Shown here: positions 39,279 to 44,059 of the stretch, one piece after another
Layout of the letters: each line of letters opens with the position of its first letter
Position numbering within the stretch: the stretch's first letter is position 1
Assembly (NCBI GenBank): GCA_017462985.1
Contig: JAFTQB010000062.1
Coordinates: 1 to 44,059 of the forward strand
Direction: 5' to 3'
Length of the DNA stretch: 44,059 nt
DNA from: Clostridia bacterium
Lineage (GTDB): Bacteria > Bacillota > Clostridia > Christensenellales > Borkfalkiaceae
The notes under the pieces: generated by a model
Seen by the model: only the letters and a program-made list of their open reading frames with translations
Told to the model about the DNA's origin: nothing
The model's database searches: none
Made by a program: the position numbers and the translations under genes

Positions 39279-40897
39279 CAATCCCCTAACAATTCGTTCA
39301 CTTTATACGATAACTTTTCGTAGTTTGTCGAGCCGATATGATAATCGCGGATCACGCCGTCCTCGTCGAGGATCACCGTTTGCGGCCAAGTATCCGTACC
39401 GCCGAAGCTTTCAAACAGCGTTTTTCCCTCTTCCAACACCTCGTCGCTTCCGATCACCCAATTCACGGGCGTATCTACGACGTAATTTAAAGAAAATTCC
39501 GACCATTCGTTTTTGCGATGCTTCACGCCGTTGCGGTGATCAAAGTCGTTATAGCGGTAAACGATCACCACTTCCACCGTATCGGCGTACGCTTCCTGCA
39601 ATTCGTTAAATTCGGGCATTTCCGCAATACAGCTCGAACAGTTCACGTGCCAGAAATTCAGCACCACCACCTTGCCTTTCGCTTCGCTCAGCGAAAAATC
39701 CTCGTCCAGATCGCTGAGCGCAGAAAGCGTGAAATCGGGACATACCTTTCCCACGATCCCGCTCGCGTCCACCTTTTCCACAGGCTGTTCGATAAAATTG
39801 AAATACACAAGCGAGCCTACGAGCACTGCTCCCGCCAAGCCCCAAGCAACGCCTTCCAAAATTTTATTGCGCCGCGTTTCCTTTTGCTTTGCCGTGGGCG
39901 TAGCCGCAACGGCAACCGTTTCGTTCGCTTCCGCAGCCTCTTCCGCCTGTTCGGTTTTCGCCAAGAGCGCCGTCAGCGGCTTTCCCTCCGCCGTAGGCGC
40001 GTCGAGTTGGTTTTCCTTTACAAACAGTTTACTGCCTTTCCAAGAAATCGCTTTTGCGGGGCAGACTTTCATACATTCGCCGCATTGGATACATTCGTGA
40101 TCGCCCACCGTTTTGATATCCATTTTGCACGCCGCAATACAAAGCCCGCAATCGGTACACTTATTTTTATCGAGCTTTACGCCGAGCAACGCGATCTTGG
40201 AAAAAAATCCGTAGATCGCGCCCAAGGGGCAAAGAAATCTGCAAAAAGAACGGAAGATAAAAATACAGGCAACGATGATCGCGATGAGCACCGCCATTTT
40301 CCAAGTGAAAAGGATATTGAGCTGTGCAAATTGGTCGCCGTTTGCGGGATTGGATAATAACCCGATCGCGCCTTCAAAAGTGCCCGCGGGGCATATGTAT
40401 TTGCAAAACGCGGGAACTGCGCCCGCGCCGTTGCCTGCAAATACGATCGGCATCGCAACGACGAACGCAATCAAGATTACGTATTTCAAATAGGATAAAA
40501 TCCGCGTAAATTTGCTCTTTTTCAGCTTCGGGGTCTTGATCTTATACAACAATTCCTGCCCAAGACCCACGGGGCATAAAAATCCGCAGATCGTTCTGCC
40601 CAAGATCAGCCCGAACAATACGATAATGCCGAGCACGTACACGGGCGCGCGGGTATGGGACGCGGCGAGCGCGTTTTGCAAGCTCCCCAACGGGCAAGCG
40701 CCCACGGCGCCGGGACAAGAATAGCAATTCAGTCCGGGCAAGCAAGCGAGCTTGGAATTGCCCGTATAGATACTGCCCGTGATAAAGCCCTTGATATTCG
40801 CGTTATACAAAAGCGCGGTATACACCTGTATCAAGCGGCGCTTGGAAGGCTTCACCCTATCCCACCACGCTTTTAATTTTTGAAAAAATTTCTTCAT
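39278..40897 (-). CDS. Membrane polyferredoxin fused to an extracytoplasmic TlpA-like thioredoxin
   Basis: Residues 1-240 are a NapH/polyferredoxin-type membrane region with Cys-Pro pairs at helix ends (ICGFLCPVG 103-111, FCRFLCPLG 218-226, CKYICP 165-170) and a Cys-rich loop (C52, C58, C61, C68). Two 4Fe-4S motifs follow: C247/C250/C253/C257 and C269/C272/C275/C279. After an Ala/Glu-rich linker comes a further helix (347-366), then a TlpA/AhpC-TSA domain with WHVNCSSCIAEMP (C420, C423) and the TWPQTVILDEDG strand. The likely job is to move electrons from cytoplasmic ferredoxin through the membrane clusters to the outer thioredoxin domain (inference). It starts 4 nt after the partner gene. 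Confidence 0.88.
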   Translation of the reverse strand: MKKFFQKLKAWWDRVKPSKRRLIQVYTALLYNANIKGFITGSIYTGNSKLACLPGLNCYSCPGAVGACPLGSLQNALAASHTRAPVYVLGIIVLFGLILGRTICGFLCPVGLGQELLYKIKTPKLKKSKFTRILSYLKYVILIAFVVAMPIVFAGNGAGAVPAFCKYICPAGTFEGAIGLLSNPANGDQFAQLNILFTWKMAVLIAIIVACIFIFRSFCRFLCPLGAIYGFFSKIALLGVKLDKNKCTDCGLCIAACKMDIKTVGDHECIQCGECMKVCPAKAISWKGSKLFVKENQLDAPTAEGKPLTALLAKTEQAEEAAEANETVAVAATPTAKQKETRRNKILEGVAWGLAGAVLVGSLVYFNFIEQPVEKVDASGIVGKVCPDFTLSALSDLDEDFSLSEAKGKVVVLNFWHVNCSSCIAEMPEFNELQEAYADTVEVVIVYRYNDFDHRNGVKHRKNEWSEFSLNYVVDTPVNWVIGSDEVLEEGKTLFESFGGTDTWPQTVILDEDGVIRDYHIGSTNYEKLSYKVNELLGD

Positions 40898-40901
40898 ACG
40901 C

Positions 40902-41714
40902 TTAGCCCAATCCTATACATTCGGTACAAATAGCGATCGCTTTATTGAGTACGTCGATCACGCCGCCGTTAAACAATCCGACAATCAGCATTGCAACCGC
41001 CGCAGCGCCCACGGCGATCCGCACCCAAAACAGAAACCTTTCCGTTTGCCAAAAGCGCGGCTTTTTTTCTTTGCTTTCCGCGGGCTTCAAGCCCTGCTTC
41101 GCCGCGCCCGCCGCCAAGACTTTCGCCAAGTCAAGTTCCTTTTTCAAGGCGGTACGCTCGAAAACCTCCACGCCGACCGCCACCAAGAACAGCCCGATAC
41201 ACAGGGGAAGCGCGTACGCCACCGCCGAGATCACCGCGCCGTTGATATCCCCTTTGGGGAAATTCGCGGGAGTAAACAGATAAACGAGAAGCAAGATCAA
41301 GCAGACAGCCGAAAGACCTAAAAGGGTAAGGCGCAAAATCATGCGGAGCCGAACGCTCGATTGCAATTTTTCCCGTTCCGCTCCAAGCTCACCGCCAAAA
41401 TTTTCGGGCAAGCGTTTTTGCAATCTTTTCAGCGTGAGCCGATCGTCCCGATACTGTAATTTTTCCTGCGCGGGAAACGCGATCGAAAGCGCGAACGCGC
41501 CGATCGCCAGCACAAGCCAAACGAGACAAAACGGCAATAAAAACGCAAGCTGCTCACCCACGATCTCGCGGGAATAGGTATCGCTTTCCACGCCCGTGAG
41601 ATTGGAAAGATAAACGCCCCAAAGCCGCGTTAAAAACAGCGCGCCGAGCGCCACCGTACACACGCTGAATACGATGGAATACACAAGCCTGATTTTTTTA
41701 CCTTTTTCTGCCAT
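40902..41714 (-). CDS. Membrane protein with a C-terminal CD1871A-like CXXC tail
   Basis: A 270-residue protein with about six membrane helices and a soluble coiled segment (about 85-115). The last helix runs into VLNKAIAICTECIGLG, with C263 and C266. That ending is what defines the CD1871A family of very short clostridial CXXC proteins (one helix plus LNKAINICLECIGIG). Here it is the tail of a much larger protein, which I otherwise do not recognise. GGAGGGG precedes the ATG. Position ahead of the polyferredoxin-TlpA gene, with a 4-nt gap, indicates a joint role in thiol redox transfer across the membrane. Confidence 0.78.
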   Translation of the reverse strand: MAEKGKKIRLVYSIVFSVCTVALGALFLTRLWGVYLSNLTGVESDTYSREIVGEQLAFLLPFCLVWLVLAIGAFALSIAFPAQEKLQYRDDRLTLKRLQKRLPENFGGELGAEREKLQSSVRLRMILRLTLLGLSAVCLILLLVYLFTPANFPKGDINGAVISAVAYALPLCIGLFLVAVGVEVFERTALKKELDLAKVLAAGAAKQGLKPAESKEKKPRFWQTERFLFWVRIAVGAAAVAMLIVGLFNGGVIDVLNKAIAICTECIGLG

Positions 41715-41748
41715 ACGCCCCTCCTTTTTCGATTTCTTTTGCCGTTAT

Positions 41749-41778
41749 ATTATATAATATAACGACAAAAACTGTCAA
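41749..41778 (-). promoter_or_regulatory. Promoter of the CXXC protein/polyferredoxin operon
   Basis: TTGACA (41778-41773) and TATAAT (41754-41749) on the minus strand are separated by 18 bp. The -10 region is an AT-rich palindrome. Confidence 0.72.
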
Positions 41779-41867
41779 GCAATTTGCCCGTTTTCGCTAA
41801 GGAAAAAAATCCCTTGCGTTTTTTTATGAAAAATCGAAGAAAATAACGCGTTGCTCGTAAAAAACCG

Positions 41868-41896
41868 TTGTGTTTTTTCACGATTTATAGTATAAT
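41868..41896 (+). promoter_or_regulatory. Promoter of the last lipoprotein gene
   Basis: TTGTGT (41868-41873) and TATAAT (41891-41896) are separated by 17 bp. Confidence 0.6.
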
Positions 41897-41937
41897 AAAA
41901 TCGTATTATTATCACGAAACGATCAGGAGCTTTCGCT

Positions 41938-44059
41938 ATGAAAAAATTTTTGCTTTCCATACTTGTTGCCTTGAGCTGCGTATTTGCGGCTTTGGGCTTC
42001 GCCTCGTGCAAGCCCGACGGTTACGTCGTTACGTTCGACGCAAAAACGGGAACTTTTTCAAACGGTAAAAATCAAATCGAGGTGGTTGTGGAAAAGGACG
42101 CGCCCGTATCCCCCGACAGCGTAGATACGCCCCAGCTTGAGGGATACCGCTTCCTGTATTGGGAATACGACGGCGCGGAATATACTTTCGACAGCGTGGT
42201 TTCTTCCGATATGACGTTGGAAGCGTATTACGTTCCCGACGAATCGTACGCAGTCAACTTCGTCAACGGCGAGGGTTATCAGATCGTATCCAACGATATT
42301 GCTTCGGGCGATTACGTACGACATTCGGATAAAGTAACTTTTTCGCTTGATATCGGCGCGTTCTACGGCGGTTCGCCCGTTGTTACCGTCAACGGCGAAC
42401 GCATTTCCCCCAACGACGCGGGCGAATACACCTTCCCCGTGAAAGGCGAAACCACCGTTTCCGTGAGCGGGATCGTGGAAGCCGTTCCTTCCCTTTCGGG
42501 TACGGGCACGGTTACGGACGTGTATTTTATCGATACCCCCGCCGACCTCGTGTTTGTGGCGCAGCAAATCAATAAAGGCGTAACGCAATACGTTACCGCG
42601 TATTATCAATTGGAAAACGACATTGATTTTAAAGGCGAAAAGATGGAGATCATCGGCGACGGCAGCACCGATTATTCGTTTTTCGGCGGCTATATCAACG
42701 GTATGGGCTACACGATCAAAAATTTCGTGATCGATTCCCATAAATCCAACTACGTGGGATTGTTCGGGTTGGTTTCCTCCGTCGCGAGCGATTCCAATTC
42801 GGGGACGATTTATAATTTGAACATCGAAAACTACACCATCAACGCCGATCTTTCCCAAGCGGCGGGCGCAACGAATAAATTTATTTACTGCGGTTCGATG
42901 ATGGGCTTCGGTACGGGCGCGAGAATTCTCGTTTGTACGGCGAAAAACGGCGAACTGAACGTTACGGGCGACCGTGACGGCGCGGGCAATCTTTCCATGA
43001 TCGGCGGTTTCGTCGGCGTATTGCAATCCATTTACGATACGAGCATGGGTATTCGCTACGTTTCTTCGCTCACCTATACGAGCGTGGACGCGATCATCAA
43101 CGCCGAAGGCTACGTGATGTCGGCAGGCGGCTTGGTGGGGTATACGCTGAGCAACGAACAGTATTCTTCCGTGGATATCGTCAACTGCCACGCGCATTGC
43201 GATATTGTCGGTCCAATGGAAGCGGGCGGCTTGATCGGCAGACTCGGTTCTTACACTTCCGTTACCAACTGTTACGCGACGGGCAACGCGAACGCCGTTT
43301 ACGATCTAGGCGAAAACCTTTTGGAACAATACCAACAGGCGAGCGCGGGCGGCTTGATCGGCTACGCGGAAAACGACACGATCGTTTCCAACTGCTTTGC
43401 TACGGGTGAAAGCTACGCAGAGGTGCTTTCGGGCGGAGATAAGGACGACGCGCATACAGGCGAGCTGATCGGTTATGCTGATCCGAGCGGCACGAAAGAC
43501 GTGTTTGCAAAGTGCTATACGCCGAGAAATTCCCTGTTCGTTCTCGACGGGCAAAACGCTACTTATAACTTAAAGGATAGTTCCACGGTGAAATCCCTTT
43601 TGTATTGGACGGAAGCCGATTGGATCTTTGCAGATGGGCAATTCCCCGCGATCAATTTTTCGGAAGCGGAATATTCGTATACCTTAACGACGGAATTTAT
43701 CGGCGGAAAGGTGATGATGGAAGATACGCACGAGGAAGTTTCCAAGCTGGAAATTCCTATCGAAAGCTCGTATATGCCCCTTTCGTATTTGATGCTGAAC
43801 GGGTATATTTCCGACGCTTTGCAAGCGACGAACGGCTACCTTTCTTTCGGGTTTTATTTCGATAAAGATTTAACGGAACGCGTGCCCTATTGCTACGTAC
43901 CCACGCGCACGGAAACGATCTACGTCGGTTTTTCGGATATGACGGAAGTGGCGGGCGAAAACGGAAAAACTTACGTGATCCAAACGGGCGAAAAGGACGA
44001 ATATATCCTCACGCTCTATCCCGACGGCACTACCCGTACCTATAACGCCGATTGGCACG
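41938..44059 (+). CDS. Lipoprotein with InlB-type and GLUG-like repeats (3'-partial)
   Basis: The frame runs open from the ATG at 41938 (AGGAG 8 nt upstream) to the window edge: 707 codons with no stop. The signal peptide MKKFLLSILVALSCVFAALG ends at lipobox FASC (Cys24). Residues 28-85 are a Listeria-Bacteroides (InlB B-type) repeat, YVVTFDAKTGTFSNG ... GYRFLYWEYDG. From about residue 195 come GLUG/adhesin-like units (YQLENDIDFKG, FFGGYINGMGYTIKNFVID, YVGLFGLVS, later GGLVGYTLSN and GGLIGRLGSYTSVTNCYATG). Such proteins are surface adhesins or glycan binders. The ligand is unknown. Confidence 0.88.
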   Translation, partial: MKKFLLSILVALSCVFAALGFASCKPDGYVVTFDAKTGTFSNGKNQIEVVVEKDAPVSPDSVDTPQLEGYRFLYWEYDGAEYTFDSVVSSDMTLEAYYVPDESYAVNFVNGEGYQIVSNDIASGDYVRHSDKVTFSLDIGAFYGGSPVVTVNGERISPNDAGEYTFPVKGETTVSVSGIVEAVPSLSGTGTVTDVYFIDTPADLVFVAQQINKGVTQYVTAYYQLENDIDFKGEKMEIIGDGSTDYSFFGGYINGMGYTIKNFVIDSHKSNYVGLFGLVSSVASDSNSGTIYNLNIENYTINADLSQAAGATNKFIYCGSMMGFGTGARILVCTAKNGELNVTGDRDGAGNLSMIGGFVGVLQSIYDTSMGIRYVSSLTYTSVDAIINAEGYVMSAGGLVGYTLSNEQYSSVDIVNCHAHCDIVGPMEAGGLIGRLGSYTSVTNCYATGNANAVYDLGENLLEQYQQASAGGLIGYAENDTIVSNCFATGESYAEVLSGGDKDDAHTGELIGYADPSGTKDVFAKCYTPRNSLFVLDGQNATYNLKDSSTVKSLLYWTEADWIFADGQFPAINFSEAEYSYTLTTEFIGGKVMMEDTHEEVSKLEIPIESSYMPLSYLMLNGYISDALQATNGYLSFGFYFDKDLTERVPYCYVPTRTETIYVGFSDMTEVAGENGKTYVIQTGEKDEYILTLYPDGTTRTYNADWH

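Noticed and set aside
42058-43197. Long open frame antisense to the last lipoprotein
   Set aside because: His/Arg-rich composition without any domain, exactly opposite a gene with signal peptide, promoter and ribosome-binding site: a shadow frame.
1-44059. tRNA or rRNA genes, prophage or insertion sequences
   Set aside because: No tRNA-like cloverleaf, rRNA segment, transposase, integrase or phage structural gene was found on either strand.

Overview
The window looks like a chromosomal segment of a Gram-positive, anaerobic, gut-type Clostridia, probably an uncultured Christensenellales-like lineage (low confidence). The evidence is the set of short-signal lipoproteins with an lgt gene, a YitT protein, HU, a YhaN/YhaO-type ATPase-nuclease pair, NagB, a membrane polyferredoxin next to a protein with a CD1871A-like CXXC tail, and BspA-type LRR proteins. 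GC is moderate. Promoters are mostly close to the sigma-A consensus with 17-bp spacing, and intrinsic terminators are frequent. I see no rRNA, tRNA, CRISPR array, prophage or transposase.

Left part (1-14.9 kb): the tail of a YitT membrane protein, HU, a PlsC-type acyltransferase with a zinc ribbon, and a long minus-strand lipoprotein with collagen-like and LRR modules. That lipoprotein gene sits behind a highly structured leader RNA that ends in a terminator. Next come a SGNH hydrolase and a mannose-6-phosphate isomerase/ROK sugar kinase fusion, then a two-component system operon with small membrane proteins and PhoP/WalR-like DNA boxes. A lipid kinase followed by a PAS-PP2C phosphatase completes this part.

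Middle (14.9-31 kb): mostly housekeeping and sugar metabolism. It holds CCA tRNA nucleotidyltransferase, a minus-strand lgt-galK-MATE-glpK run, a small hypothetical gene, a cold-shock protein, undecaprenyl-diphosphatase, the ATPase/nuclease pair, glucosamine-6-phosphate deaminase, a second PlsC-zinc-ribbon paralogue, a cytoplasmic GH2 glycosidase and an MFS transporter. The last two overlap and look like an import-and-cleave module.

Right part (31-44 kb): a surface and redox region. Two large adjacent lipoproteins, the first with a thioredoxin-fold domain carrying GCGPC, are followed by a third Thr/Glu-rich lipoprotein and a GIY-YIG protein bracketed by palindromic repeats. Then comes a two-gene operon: a membrane protein ending in a CD1871A-like CTEC tail, and a polyferredoxin fused to an extracytoplasmic TlpA-like thioredoxin. 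The window ends inside a lipoprotein with InlB/GLUG-like repeats. Several copies of an interspersed palindromic repeat lie between genes.

The observations most worth following are the structured leader of the LRR lipoprotein gene, the ManA-ROK fusion with its own internal ribosome-binding site, the polyferredoxin-TlpA/CXXC redox operon, the 11-bp-period regulator boxes, the -35 hexamer shared by divergent promoters, and a short motif common to otherwise different lipoproteins.
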